A stretch of DNA of 64,000 bases from an uncultured Eubacteriales bacterium (GTDB taxonomy: Bacteria > Bacillota > Clostridia > Oscillospirales > Oscillospiraceae), in contig UROF01000004.1 in NCBI GenBank assembly GCA_900549475.1, forward strand, positions 80,806 to 144,805, written 5' to 3'. The position numbers and the translations under genes are program-made. Under the pieces are notes generated by a model that was not told the DNA's origin, did not search any database, and saw nothing but the letters and a program-made list of their open reading frames with translations. Below, piece after piece: positions 16,921-26,115 of this stretch. Every line of letters starts with the position of its first letter. Position 1 is the first letter of the stretch.

Positions 16921-18144
16921 TCAGACCGGACGATCATAAACAGCCTTCACATCCGCCCGGCCCCGCCACATGACCCACCAGCACACCGCTACCAGTACCA
17001 GATTCAGAATGGTCATCGCCGCCCGGTAATCCACTACCTCCCCCAGAGCGCCCACTCCCAGGGAAAATACCAGGGAGGATAGCGACATCAGGGCGTTGAA
17101 CACAGCGTTGACCTTTGCCCGCATATTGTCCGGAAGGTAATTTTGAACGCTGCTCTCCCGCAAGGTAGCACTGTTGATCCCCAGAAAGCCGCACAGCGCC
17201 CGGTTGGCCAGCATCAGAGGATAGGGCAGCCACAGCAGCAGCGCATCCATAACGCTGTAGATCTGGTAAACCAGATAGGCCAGGGAGAACCGCCGCTTTG
17301 GGGGGATGGTGAAACGGTAGTGGACCAGTCCCCCCAGGGTCCGGCCAATGAATTCCACCGTGGTGAAAAAGGCGTACATGGTCATATCCAGCCCCGGAGT
17401 GGTACGGAAATAGGCAGTGACCAAGTTGGAGGTGCCGGTGGACAGGCCCTGAGTCAGCGGCATATAGGTATAAATCCGGAGAAGGCCCTTTTCCCGGCTC
17501 AGGTAGTGGAATCCCTCCCGGAAATCCGCCAGATAATCCCGAAAAGAGAAGCGTCCGCCCCGGCCCACCGTCTCTTCCACCCGGATCTGTGTCTCCACCG
17601 TGGCCGCCAGCAGGAGCAATACCCCCTCTCCCATACAGATCACCGGCAGTCCCACGCCGGTGTACAGCACACTGGCCACCGGCGTCATCACCATGATGAC
17701 CGTAGGATAGAGCATACCGGAAACTGTATAGCCCTTTTGTGCAAATCCCGGAGGGATCAAATTGGGGTAAAGACTGTTGTACGCCAGCTGGTAAATGGCT
17801 CCGGTGGTATTGACCAACAGGGAAAAAGCCAGATACAATCCCATCTGGAAGCTGTGAGACAGCAGGTAGACGCCCATCAGGAGATAGACGCAGCCATTGA
17901 AATAATCCAGCCCCACGATCACCGGCTTACGCCGGAAGTTATCCAGATAAGGGGCCGCCAACACCGGGATCAGGGTGTGGGGCAGCAGGGACACAGCGCT
18001 GAATATTCCCATCAGCAGGGTACTGCCGGTATTGTCAAAGACCACAAAACTCAGAGCAAAGCTCATGGCCACACCGCCGATGGCGCTGATGACCGTTCCC
18101 AGTGTGATGATCGTAAAATTTCTTGTCCATAGTGTGCGGGGCAT
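16921..18144 (-). CDS. Major facilitator superfamily transporter (drug/macrolide-efflux type)
   Basis: 407 residues with about twelve membrane segments. LWTRNFTIITLGTVISAIGG at the start and a cytoplasmic loop with DNFRRKPVIV are typical of the MFS branch that includes MefA and EntS-like exporters. The substrate cannot be read from sequence. AAAAGGAGG precedes the ATG. The HTH/TPR regulator gene lies just upstream in the same direction, with a promoter and a small palindrome in the gap, so the exporter is probably its target. Confidence 0.8.
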   Translation of the reverse strand: MPRTLWTRNFTIITLGTVISAIGGVAMSFALSFVVFDNTGSTLLMGIFSAVSLLPHTLIPVLAAPYLDNFRRKPVIVGLDYFNGCVYLLMGVYLLSHSFQMGLYLAFSLLVNTTGAIYQLAYNSLYPNLIPPGFAQKGYTVSGMLYPTVIMVMTPVASVLYTGVGLPVICMGEGVLLLLAATVETQIRVEETVGRGGRFSFRDYLADFREGFHYLSREKGLLRIYTYMPLTQGLSTGTSNLVTAYFRTTPGLDMTMYAFFTTVEFIGRTLGGLVHYRFTIPPKRRFSLAYLVYQIYSVMDALLLWLPYPLMLANRALCGFLGINSATLRESSVQNYLPDNMRAKVNAVFNALMSLSSLVFSLGVGALGEVVDYRAAMTILNLVLVAVCWWVMWRGRADVKAVYDRPV

Positions 18145-18174
18145 GGTTTTTCCTCCTTTTTTCTCTGCCCCACC

Positions 18175-18213
18175 AGTATAGCACTAACCATTTAATATTC
18201 ACAATTCGGTTGT
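18175..18213 (-). promoter_or_regulatory. Promoter and possible operator of the MFS gene
   Basis: On the minus strand TTGTGA and TATACT are 18 bases apart. The palindrome ACAATTCGGTTGT (18201-18213) overlaps the -35 box and is a plausible binding site for the neighbouring regulator. Confidence 0.5.
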
Positions 18214-18248
18214 TTTGAGAAAATTTCTCCAGACTCTATTGCTTAAAG

Positions 18249-19439
18249 CTATATTTTACGTTCCTTGTAGGAAAACTCCTTCATCAACAGGTAGGCCTCC
18301 TTGTACCGGCGCTGTGCCTCCAGCGCCTCTAACAAAAACGGCAGATGGAACCTGGCATAGCCCTCCCCCAGCTCTTTCTCCGCCTGGGTATAGATCTCAC
18401 GCGCCATAGCGGCATAGCTCTCCTGTCTGACATAGTCCGGATGATCCAGACGGTACGCTACCAGATCCAGGATCGTTCCCACCGCCGGGCTGCTGTCACG
18501 ATCTTCGTTGCTTCCATACGCTTTATCCAAAGCTTTCCTGGCTTCCTCCAGCCGGCCCGCCCGCTCCAGGGCAATGGCCAGCTTATGCCAATACCACAGG
18601 TCCTCCCGGGGAGAGGCCTCCAGCAATGCCAGGGCCTCCTGGTCCATCCCCCACTCCAGATAGGTGGCGGCAATGTTGTAGTCGATGGTAGCCAGCAGCT
18701 CCGTCTGGCCCAACTCTTTCCCCAAACGCCTGGCGATCTGGTAGCTCTCCTCCATCAAACGTGGATGGCCAATGGCACTGTAGCTGTTCCCCAGAAACAG
18801 CTGGGCCAGCAGCATGAGATTGGGCCGCCCTTCCTCAGCGGCCTGGTCATACCCCCGCTGCAGCACCGCAATAGCCTCTGTGTACCGCCCCCGCTGGATA
18901 TAGTGGCTGCCTACCGCCACGGTGTAGAAGGCACCTGCCCCCAGCCGCAGGAGAGGCTGCGCATCCTGGTCACGGCCGCAGGCCAGACGGCAAAGGAGGT
19001 AAAGAGGGTACTGCCGCCGGTCCATTACCGCAGAAAAGGGCTCCACCTGCTCCAGCAGTTCCGCCTTGACTTCCTCCCCAGTCCCCGCTTTCAGCAGCAG
19101 AAGATCCAGCATCCAAGGGGAGCGCAGGCACCGCTCCTCCTTCTCTTCCAGCTCCGCCAGGGTCTGTCGGAACAGCTCCTCTCTCTCCCGGCCTGCCAGC
19201 AGCTCCTGATAGAGAACGTCTATCCGGGCCCCGGCCCAAGCGAGAAAAGCCTCATCTATCTCAAAATCCACGCCCAGCCGATGCAGCAGGGGAAGCACCA
19301 CATCCTCCCCTGCCTCAGCCTTGCCCTGTTCGATCTTACTGAGGTAGCTCACCGCACAGATCCCCCGGCACAGCCCCTCCTGGGAGTAGTTCTGCCGCAG
19401 CCGTTCCCTGCGGATCAATACGCCAACAAACGCCTCCAT
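18249..19439 (-). CDS. XRE-type HTH regulator with a TPR-like C-terminal domain (Rgg/PlcR-like architecture)
   Basis: 396 residues. Residues 1-60 are an HTH domain (LIRRERLRQNYSQEGLCRGI, then VSYLSKIEQGKAEAG). The rest is a helical repeat region rich in paired-helix TPR units, for example IAVLQRGYDQAAEEGRPNLM and LATIDYNIAATYLEWGMDQE. Regulators with this layout often bind a peptide or small ligand in the TPR part. It is transcribed toward the MFS gene and divergently from the cytidylate-kinase-like gene. No small signalling-peptide gene is evident beside it. Ligand unknown. Confidence 0.78.
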   Translation of the reverse strand: MEAFVGVLIRRERLRQNYSQEGLCRGICAVSYLSKIEQGKAEAGEDVVLPLLHRLGVDFEIDEAFLAWAGARIDVLYQELLAGREREELFRQTLAELEEKEERCLRSPWMLDLLLLKAGTGEEVKAELLEQVEPFSAVMDRRQYPLYLLCRLACGRDQDAQPLLRLGAGAFYTVAVGSHYIQRGRYTEAIAVLQRGYDQAAEEGRPNLMLLAQLFLGNSYSAIGHPRLMEESYQIARRLGKELGQTELLATIDYNIAATYLEWGMDQEALALLEASPREDLWYWHKLAIALERAGRLEEARKALDKAYGSNEDRDSSPAVGTILDLVAYRLDHPDYVRQESYAAMAREIYTQAEKELGEGYARFHLPFLLEALEAQRRYKEAYLLMKEFSYKERKI

Positions 19440-19532
19440 ACGCTCTCCCCTCCTTTTTCCTTATTGTACCGCCGGGAAAGACGCAAGACAAGAGCGCTCC
19501 CCAGTCCTCCCGGTCGTCTGTTATAAAATTTC

Positions 19533-19561
19533 TTTACCAACCACAAGTTTTGTGTTACAAT
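19533..19561 (+). promoter_or_regulatory. Promoter of the cytidylate-kinase-like gene
   Basis: TTTACC and TACAAT are separated by 17 bases, about 70 bases upstream of the start codon. Confidence 0.5.
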
Positions 19562-19632
19562 TCGTCTATCTATACAACAGCGCGAATATTGTTAATCGAA
19601 TACCACAGCGCGTAAGAAAAGGAGGATAAGCT

Positions 19633-20253
19633 ATGGCGAACTGTATCATCACCATCGGCCGCCAGTGCGGCAGCGGCGGCCACACCATCGGCAAACTGGT
19701 AGCCCAGCGGTTGGAACTGGCTTTTTACGACAAGGAGATCGTAGAGCTGGTGGCAGCCAAAACCAAGCTGTCGCCAGAGTTTATCCGTTCCCATGGCGAG
19801 TACTTTAATGGCGGCGCTCTGGGCCACATTATCGGCTATGGCACCCGGTTCGATTCCAACGCCAAAACCGGCAGCTCCCTGACCGACCATCTTCACAATG
19901 TACAATCGGAGATCATTCTGGAAGAGGCGGCCAAAGGGCCCTGCGTCATTGTAGGCCGCTGCGCTGACCATGTGCTGGCAGGTAAATTCCCTACCCTGAA
20001 TATTTTTATCCACTCTGACATGCCCTACAAGGTAGAGCGCTCCATTGCAGAGCACGGCCTGGACCGGGAAAAAGCCGCCGCGATCCTCACCCGCCGGGAC
20101 AAGGCCAGAGCCCATCACTACCGGTTCTATACCGACCAGAAGTGGGGCGATGTCCGCAATTACGATCTGTGTCTGGACAGCGGCAAACTGGGAGTGGAGA
20201 CCTGTGTCTCCATCATTGTTGACACCTACCGCCTGCTCCAACATAAAGCATAA
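19633..20253 (+). CDS. Cytidylate kinase-like family protein
   Basis: 206 residues. It begins with ITIGRQCGSGGHTIGKLVA, the modified P-loop of the Cytidylate_kin2 group, which has SGG in place of the usual GKS. YDKEIVELVA, VIVGRCADHVLAG and the arginine-rich LTRRDKARAHHYRFYTDQKW lid region follow. Members are widespread in Clostridia; a nucleoside monophosphate kinase role is assumed but rarely tested, so the true phosphate acceptor is uncertain. AAAGGAGG precedes the ATG, and a strong terminator follows, so it is monocistronic. Confidence 0.85.
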   Translation: MANCIITIGRQCGSGGHTIGKLVAQRLELAFYDKEIVELVAAKTKLSPEFIRSHGEYFNGGALGHIIGYGTRFDSNAKTGSSLTDHLHNVQSEIILEEAAKGPCVIVGRCADHVLAGKFPTLNIFIHSDMPYKVERSIAEHGLDREKAAAILTRRDKARAHHYRFYTDQKWGDVRNYDLCLDSGKLGVETCVSIIVDTYRLLQHKA

Positions 20254-20256
20254 CAA

Positions 20257-20296
20257 AACCACCCCGCCGGAATTTCACGTTTCCGGCGGGGTGGTT
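20257..20296. terminator. Terminator between converging genes
   Basis: A 16-bp perfect stem (AACCACCCCGCCGGAA and its complement) lies between the cytidylate-kinase-like gene and the FAD dehydrogenase gene. Confidence 0.88.
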
Positions 20297-20331
20297 CTTA
20301 ATTTACCAATAGCAAATATGGGATCGGAACA

Positions 20332-21741
20332 TCAGCGTGCGGACAGCTCCTCCTCCGCCAGCTTGCGGCCCATGAGCACACCCATGACGGAAGCCATCAT
20401 CAGGCCACGGGTCCAGCCGCTGGAATCGCCCAGGCAGTGGAGTCCCTTCACATTGGTGTTGAAATCTTCATCCATCTTCACCCGGTTGGAGTAGAACTTC
20501 AGCTCCGGGGAGTAGAGCAGGGTCTCCGTGGCGGCAAAGCCGGGGACTACCTGGTCCATAGCCTGGATGAAATTGATGATGTTGATCATGGCTCGATAGG
20601 GCATAGCAGCGGTGATATCTCCCGCCACCGCATCGGGCAGGGTGGGCCGCAGATTGGAAAACGCCAGCTCCTTGGGCCATGTCCGCTTGCCGTCCAAGAT
20701 ATCGCCGAAGCGCTGGACGAGAATATGACCGGCTCCCAGCATGTTGGTCAGCTCTCCCACCTTCTGCGCATAGGCAATAGGCTGATTGAAGGGATAGGAG
20801 AAGTTGTGGCTGCAGAGGATGGCCAGGTTGGTGTTGTCGCTCTTGAGCTCTTTATAGCTGTGGCCGTTGACCACTGCCAGATCGTTGTCATAGTTCTCCT
20901 GGCTGACAAAGCCGCCGGGATTCTGGCAGAAAGTGCGGACCTTGTTCTTGAAGGGCTTGGGATAACCCACCAGCTTGGACTCGTAGAGCACCCGGTTCAC
21001 CGTCTCCATGACCTCGTTGCGGACCTCCACCCGGACACCGATATCCACCGTGCCGGGCTGATGGGCGATGTTGTGCTCGGCGCAGAGACTCTCCAGCCAA
21101 TCCGCTCCGCGGCGGCCGGTGGCAATGATGGTGTGCTCCGCCAGGATCTCCTGTTCCTCCCTGCCATTGGTGATGCATACGCCCTTGCAGACATCCCCAT
21201 CCAAAATCAGATTGGTGCACTCATAGCCGAACATCAGCTCCACACCATTGCGGATAAGGTACTGCTCGATGGCGTAGTACAGATCCTGAGCCTTCTCTGT
21301 CCCCAAGTGGCGAATGGGGCAGTCCACCAGTTTCAGTCCTGCCTGAATGGCCCGCTTGCGAATGGCCTTGACCTCCTCGGTATTGCCCAGGCCTTCCACA
21401 TGGGTATCCGCGCCGAACTCCAGGTAGATCTGATCGGTATAGTCGATGGTCTCCTGGGCCAGGTCCGCACCGATCAGCGTGGGCAGATCGCCGCCCACCT
21501 CATAGCTCAGGGACAGCTTGCCGTCGGAAAAGGCACCAGCACCGGAAAAACCAGTGGTGATATGGCAGTAGGGCTTGCAGTTGACACACTGCTTGGTCTT
21601 GCTCTTGGGGCAGTGGCGATCCTCCACCGCCTTTCCCTTCTCTACGATCAGGATGTTCTGCTTGCTGCCCTTTTTCAGCATCTCAATGGCGGTAAAAATA
21701 CCGGCAGGACCGGCACCGATGATGACAATGTCCTTCTTCAT
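20332..21741 (-). CDS. FAD-dependent dehydrogenase (COG2509-like)
   Basis: 469 residues. A Rossmann dinucleotide motif IVIIGAGPAGIFTAIEML opens the protein, followed by IVEKGKAVEDRHCP, a Cys-rich stretch (CPKSKTKQCVNCKPYC, about residues 43-58) and GFSGAGAFSDGKLSLS. A second flavin contact is HTIIATGRRGADWLESL, and the C-terminal FAD block is LHCLGDSSGWTRGLMMASVMG. The family is widespread in anaerobes and its substrate is not established. The four Cys residues might hold a metal or form a redox centre; that is a guess. Its 5' leader has competing hairpins and a T tract, described separately. Confidence 0.83.
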   Translation of the reverse strand: MKKDIVIIGAGPAGIFTAIEMLKKGSKQNILIVEKGKAVEDRHCPKSKTKQCVNCKPYCHITTGFSGAGAFSDGKLSLSYEVGGDLPTLIGADLAQETIDYTDQIYLEFGADTHVEGLGNTEEVKAIRKRAIQAGLKLVDCPIRHLGTEKAQDLYYAIEQYLIRNGVELMFGYECTNLILDGDVCKGVCITNGREEQEILAEHTIIATGRRGADWLESLCAEHNIAHQPGTVDIGVRVEVRNEVMETVNRVLYESKLVGYPKPFKNKVRTFCQNPGGFVSQENYDNDLAVVNGHSYKELKSDNTNLAILCSHNFSYPFNQPIAYAQKVGELTNMLGAGHILVQRFGDILDGKRTWPKELAFSNLRPTLPDAVAGDITAAMPYRAMINIINFIQAMDQVVPGFAATETLLYSPELKFYSNRVKMDEDFNTNVKGLHCLGDSSGWTRGLMMASVMGVLMGRKLAEEELSAR

Positions 21742-21782
21742 AGTGGAACCTCCTCATAGTCTGTTGGGTAAGGCTGGATTCA

Positions 21783-21864
21783 GACCGCAAAAAAACCACC
21801 CAGCACAATCTGCGGCAGACATCCTCACAGGATAAAAACTGCCGCGGGGTCAGGCGGTCGGTGG
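21783..21864 (-). promoter_or_regulatory. Structured leader with mutually exclusive pairings upstream of the FAD dehydrogenase
   Basis: Reading the minus strand from 21864: CCACC, GACCGC, then a compact arm (GCGGCAG and CTGCCGC enclosing ATCCT/AGGAT, 21845-21812), then GGTGG, seven T residues (21795-21789) and GCGGTC. CCACC can pair with GGTGG to give a hairpin directly before the T tract; GACCGC can pair with GCGGTC instead, but both cannot nest together. That is the layout expected of a terminator/antiterminator switch. It ends about 40 bases before the start codon. I do not recognise a known riboswitch class. Confidence 0.45.
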
Positions 21865-21953
21865 ATCATCTCCTCTTATCATGTCATATCTCATGGCAGA
21901 TTGACACATTCTGTAGTATATCTGTTTTCCTTTCCGTTGTCAAGTCTTTACGC

Positions 21954-21990
21954 AAAAAAACCTGCCGCAAATAGATTGCGGCAGGTTTTT
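21954..21990. terminator. Bidirectional terminator after the opp operon
   Basis: AAACCTGCCGCAA and its complement around a five-base loop, with A and T tracts on both sides. It ends the opp operon on the minus strand. Confidence 0.93.
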
Positions 21991-21997
21991 CATTCTT

Positions 21998-22306
21998 TCA
22001 GGTCCACAGAGCCAGCATGGCCACGATCAGCAGCACAGCAGCCAGGATATAGATTCCGCCAATCAACAGGCCAGCCCGCAGGGCGGCAAAAATATAAACT
22101 TTCCGGTCCTCAGAGGACATCTCATCCCTTGAAGGTTCCCAGGGACGGGACACAGGCTCCTCCTGTTCCGGCTCCGGAGACGGAGTGACAGCCGGTTTAT
22201 GAACCGTATCCCAGTGCCGGGGCAGGATCAGGCGCGGCCGCTCCAGACCGCTCATGTCGGCGATGGTACGTCCATCGTCGTCGTCATAGACACGTTTGCG
22301 CCCCAT
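21998..22306 (-). CDS. Small membrane protein at the end of the opp operon
   Basis: 102 residues: a charged cytoplasmic region with a Pro/Glu-rich linker (residues 35-60) and one C-terminal hydrophobic hairpin or single long membrane segment (about 72-101). It begins three bases after the oppF stop codon with only a weak ribosome site, so translation is probably coupled to oppF. I recognise no family; position suggests an accessory of the peptide transporter, which is inference only. Confidence 0.65.
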   Translation of the reverse strand: MGRKRVYDDDDGRTIADMSGLERPRLILPRHWDTVHKPAVTPSPEPEQEEPVSRPWEPSRDEMSSEDRKVYIFAALRAGLLIGGIYILAAVLLIVAMLALWT

Positions 22307-22309
22307 AGC

Positions 22310-23368
22310 TTACTTGTCGTAGAGGTGGCAGACCACATAGTGGCCCGGCTCGATCTCCTTCTGCTCCGGCGCCTCCACCTTGCAGCGCTCCATGCAGTTG
22401 GCGCAGCGGGTGTGGAACTTACAGCCGGAGGGCGGATTTGCCGGGGAAGGAATGGAGCCTTCCAGCACGATGCGGTTCATCTTCGCATCAGGATCGGGGA
22501 TGGGAATGGCGGAGAACAGGGCCTTGGTATAGGGGTGGAGAGGATTGCGGAAGATGTCTGCCGTAGCACCGTACTCCACCAGGTTGCCCAGGTACATAAC
22601 ACCCACTGTGTCGGAGATGTGCTCCACCACGCTCAGGTCGTGGGAGATGAAGAGATAGGTCAGGTTGTATTTCTCCTGGAGCTCCCGGAGAAGGTTGATG
22701 ATCTGGGCCTGGATAGATACATCCAGAGCGGACACAGGTTCATCGCAGACCACGAACTCGGGGTTCAGGGCCAGAGCCCGGGCAATACAGATACGCTGAC
22801 GCTGGCCGCCGGAGAACTCATGGGGATAGCGGTCCTTGTGGAAAGGCTGGAGGCCGCAGTTGTCCATGACCTGGTCGATATAGTCATTGAACTCCTCCTT
22901 GGGCACCAGATTGTGCTCCCGGACCGCCTCGCCGATGATCTCGCCTACCGGCAGACGGGGAGACAAAGAGGAGAAGGGGTCCTGGAAGATGATCTGCATC
23001 TTGGTCCGCAGGGAGCGCATCTCCTTGGGGCTGAGGTCATAGACCTCCTGCCCGTTGAACAGCACCTGACCGCCGGTCTTGTCACCGGACAGGCGCAGGA
23101 TGGTCCGTCCAGCAGTGGTCTTGCCGCAGCCGGACTCACCTACCAGACCCATCGTGGTACCCCGCTTGAGGTTGAAGGTGATACCGTCAACAGCCCGGAC
23201 ATAGCCCACTGTCTTGGACACCATGCCGCCCTTGATGGGGAAGTACTTCTTCAGCTTGTTGACCATGAGGATATACTGGGGATCATAGGTCACCGGGGTA
23301 AAGGTGTTATCAATTACCAGATTTCCGGTTTTCTTTTCCTCGGATACCTTATTTCCTGCCTTCGCCAT
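22310..23368 (-). CDS. oppF: Oligopeptide ABC transporter ATP-binding protein OppF-like
   Basis: 352 residues. Walker A is GESGCGKTT near residue 75, the signature is FSGGQRQRICIARAL, and Walker B is FVVCDEPVSALDVS. The C-terminal oligopeptide-transporter extension holds CKFHTRCANCMERC, a four-Cys cluster that in relatives can bind an iron-sulphur cluster or zinc. Its start overlaps the stop of the other ATPase gene by one base (TAATG on the minus strand). It pairs with OppD to drive peptide import. Confidence 0.9.
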   Translation of the reverse strand: MAKAGNKVSEEKKTGNLVIDNTFTPVTYDPQYILMVNKLKKYFPIKGGMVSKTVGYVRAVDGITFNLKRGTTMGLVGESGCGKTTAGRTILRLSGDKTGGQVLFNGQEVYDLSPKEMRSLRTKMQIIFQDPFSSLSPRLPVGEIIGEAVREHNLVPKEEFNDYIDQVMDNCGLQPFHKDRYPHEFSGGQRQRICIARALALNPEFVVCDEPVSALDVSIQAQIINLLRELQEKYNLTYLFISHDLSVVEHISDTVGVMYLGNLVEYGATADIFRNPLHPYTKALFSAIPIPDPDAKMNRIVLEGSIPSPANPPSGCKFHTRCANCMERCKVEAPEQKEIEPGHYVVCHLYDK

Positions 23369-24531
23369 TAACGCTCACCTCCCTTGTCGGTCATATTCTT
23401 GTCATAGTAGCGGTAGCAGCTCACCTTGTGGGTGGGGCTGAGACTGATCTCATGGGGATATTCCCCTTCGCAGCCCGCCACGCACATCTCGCAGCGGTCT
23501 TTGAAATAGCAGTAGTTAGGCATATTGATGGGGTTAGGCACCTTGCCGGGGATAGAGTAGAGCTTATCCACCTGCTTGCCCACCACAGGCTTGGAGGCCA
23601 TCAAGCCAATGGTGTAGGGGTGAGAGGGGTTGTGGAAGATCTCCTCCACGGTACCCTTCTCCACCACGCGGCCAGCGTACATGACCACCACGTAGTCAGC
23701 CATCTCCGCAATAACGCCCAGGTCGTGGGTGATGAACATAATGGAGGAGTTGATCTTATCCTTCAGGCTCCGCAGCAGATCCAGCACCTGGGCCTGGATG
23801 GTCACATCCAGAGCGGTGGTAGGTTCGTCAGCAATGATCAGGCGGGGACTGCAGGCCAGAGCCATAGCGATCATGACACGCTGGCGCATACCACCGGAGA
23901 GCTCATGGGGATACATTCTGTAGACGCCCTCACTGTTCGCGATGCCCACCATCTCCAAAAGCTCAATGGTGCGCTCCTTGATCTGCTCCTTGGTCTTTCC
24001 CTCGCCGTGGTGGAGCTCAATCACCTCGTCCACCTGGTCACCGATGCGGAACACCGGGTTCAGGCTGGTCATAGGCTCCTGGAAAATCATGGACATAAAA
24101 TTGCCCCGGAGATGCTGCATCTTCTCGTTGGGCATCTTGGTGACGTCGTAGGCCTTATCGCCCAGATTCAGACGAATCGCGCCCTCCACCACCTGACCCT
24201 GAGGCCGCTGGAGCAGCTGCATCAGAGAGAGGCTGGTGACGGACTTTCCACATCCGGACTCGCCCACCACGCCCACGGTCTTGCCAATAGGTACGTCGAA
24301 GGACACACCGTCCACCGCCTTTACCGTACCGGCATCGGTGAAAAAGTAGGTGTGGAGATTATCAAACTCCACCGCGTTGTTGGGGTCCCGCATCTCGGTA
24401 AGATACTCGGACTCCGGAACATTCTTACGCTTGCGCTGTTTTTCAAATTCATTGGTGATCTTGCGGTTCTCCTTAGAGATCCGCCGCGCCTCCCGGCCAG
24501 AGAGGTAGCCTTCCGCTTTTTTCTTTGCCAT
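23368..24531 (-). CDS. oppD: Oligopeptide ABC transporter ATP-binding protein OppD-like
   Basis: 387 residues. A charged N-terminal extension of about 45 residues (rich in Lys, Arg and Glu) precedes the ATPase domain. Walker A GESGCGKSV, signature LSGGMRQRVMIAMAL, Walker B LIIADEPTTALDVT and the C-terminal CYFKDRCEMCVAGC cluster are all present. Partners are the two permeases just upstream and OppF just downstream. Confidence 0.9.
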   Translation of the reverse strand: MAKKKAEGYLSGREARRISKENRKITNEFEKQRKRKNVPESEYLTEMRDPNNAVEFDNLHTYFFTDAGTVKAVDGVSFDVPIGKTVGVVGESGCGKSVTSLSLMQLLQRPQGQVVEGAIRLNLGDKAYDVTKMPNEKMQHLRGNFMSMIFQEPMTSLNPVFRIGDQVDEVIELHHGEGKTKEQIKERTIELLEMVGIANSEGVYRMYPHELSGGMRQRVMIAMALACSPRLIIADEPTTALDVTIQAQVLDLLRSLKDKINSSIMFITHDLGVIAEMADYVVVMYAGRVVEKGTVEEIFHNPSHPYTIGLMASKPVVGKQVDKLYSIPGKVPNPINMPNYCYFKDRCEMCVAGCEGEYPHEISLSPTHKVSCYRYYDKNMTDKGGER

Positions 24532-24547
24532 ATGTCTCTCTCCTCCC

Positions 24548-26101
24548 TTAGCGCTTCATCTTCGGGTCAAAGGCATCCCGGAGACCGTCGCCCACGAAGT
24601 TGAATCCCAGGACCGCCACCAACAGGCAGATACCGGCGGGGATCCACACATACCAGTAGGTCGTCATAACATAGGAGTTGTTTACATCGCTGATGATATT
24701 ACCCCAGGAAGCGAAGGGGAACTTAACGCCCAGGCCCAGGAAGGACAAGGTCGCCTCTGTAATAATGGTAGAACCAAGTCCCATGGTGCACAGCACGATC
24801 ATCTGAGGGATCACGTTGGGGATCAGGTGGCGGAAAATACGGCGGGATACACTGATGCCGCAGGCCTCTGTGGCAGTCATAAACTCCTGCTCACGGAGAG
24901 ACAGGATCTGACCGCGGATCATACGGGCAAAGCCAGGCCATCCCAGGAAGCCAAGTATCAGCATCAGATACATCATTCGAATCTGTGGGTCTACCTGCAT
25001 GCCGTCCATAGCGGAACCGATGATAATGATGATGGGCATGGAGGGGATGCAGTAGAACACATCTACGATACGCATAATGAGGTTATCCACCCACTTGCCA
25101 AAGTAACCAGCAATACCGCCCAGGACAATACCGATAGCTGTCTCAATAAACACGACCACAAAGCCGATCACCAGGGACACACGGCCGCCGTACATCAGAC
25201 GGGTGAGCATGTCCATACCGTTGGTGTCACAGCCCAAGGGATGTGCCAGGGAGGGTCTTGCGTAGGAGTCATAGACATAGGTCAGGGTCTCCTGCTTGAC
25301 GGACCATACTTTGGCAGCAGCATCATAGACGATCTCATAGGTGTGCTCCTCACCGTCCTCGCCGGTATAGACGAACTCGGACACGTCATCATTGATGGCA
25401 GCTTCCAGTTCCTCCTTGAAATCCCGGGTGATGGTGGTGCCGCTGACCTTGGACTGAACCACGAAGCGGCTGATATAACCCACGATCTCGCCGCCCAGCA
25501 GGATGTTTCCATCCTCATCCAGCTCATAGCTCTGGCCGTCGGCAGTAAAGCTGCTCTCGCCGTTGCTGTACGCCTTCAGCGCCGCATACTTCACCGCAAA
25601 GGTGGGTTCCGCACCGTTATCGGCGGGGTTGACAATATCCTTGTAGGCAATAGCCAGCAGGGTACCGCCAGAGGAGATGGAGTAGAAGTCCTCCCCTTCC
25701 TCTGTAAGGGTGTAGGAGACATCTTTATAGTCGAATTCCGTTTTGCCGGTCATCTGGGCCAGCAGGAACTGAGCCTGAGCGGCAGTACCGAACTCCTGGC
25801 CATCCGCCACAGCGTAACGGAAATCTCCATTCTGCGTCACAGCCACATATTCCTTGGCCATATAGGTATAGGTATAGAACTGCTCATCCTGTCCATAGGG
25901 GGAGATCAGTCCGCCCACAAAGGAGAAGATAAACATGACAGCCAGCATGATCAATCCCAAAACTGCCAGCCGGTTGCGGAAAAACCGCTTGGCTACCAGT
26001 GCACCGGGAGAAAGAACCTTAACACGGCGGTCATCGTTCAGAGAGAGGTGCTCCTGAGAGCCGCCCTCCTGCTGAGGATTCATCTTTTTTTCTTCAGACA
26101 T
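24548..26101 (-). CDS. oppC: Oligopeptide ABC transporter permease OppC-like with a large extracytoplasmic insertion
   Basis: 517 residues, against about 300 for typical OppC/DppC. After the N-terminal segment RNRLAVLGLIMLAVMFIFSF (about residues 43-62) the usual short loop is replaced by about 200 residues (roughly 75-275) of acidic, beta-rich sequence. The normal sequence resumes at PSLAHPLGCDTNGMDMLTR, followed by five more membrane segments and the ATPase-coupling EACGISVSRRIFRHLIPN motif. The insert falls on the outer side of the membrane where the binding protein docks, so it may be an extra docking or substrate-handling domain. Confidence 0.88.
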   Translation of the reverse strand: MSEEKKMNPQQEGGSQEHLSLNDDRRVKVLSPGALVAKRFFRNRLAVLGLIMLAVMFIFSFVGGLISPYGQDEQFYTYTYMAKEYVAVTQNGDFRYAVADGQEFGTAAQAQFLLAQMTGKTEFDYKDVSYTLTEEGEDFYSISSGGTLLAIAYKDIVNPADNGAEPTFAVKYAALKAYSNGESSFTADGQSYELDEDGNILLGGEIVGYISRFVVQSKVSGTTITRDFKEELEAAINDDVSEFVYTGEDGEEHTYEIVYDAAAKVWSVKQETLTYVYDSYARPSLAHPLGCDTNGMDMLTRLMYGGRVSLVIGFVVVFIETAIGIVLGGIAGYFGKWVDNLIMRIVDVFYCIPSMPIIIIIGSAMDGMQVDPQIRMMYLMLILGFLGWPGFARMIRGQILSLREQEFMTATEACGISVSRRIFRHLIPNVIPQMIVLCTMGLGSTIITEATLSFLGLGVKFPFASWGNIISDVNNSYVMTTYWYVWIPAGICLLVAVLGFNFVGDGLRDAFDPKMKR

Positions 26102-26115
26102 GAAAGCACCTCCTC

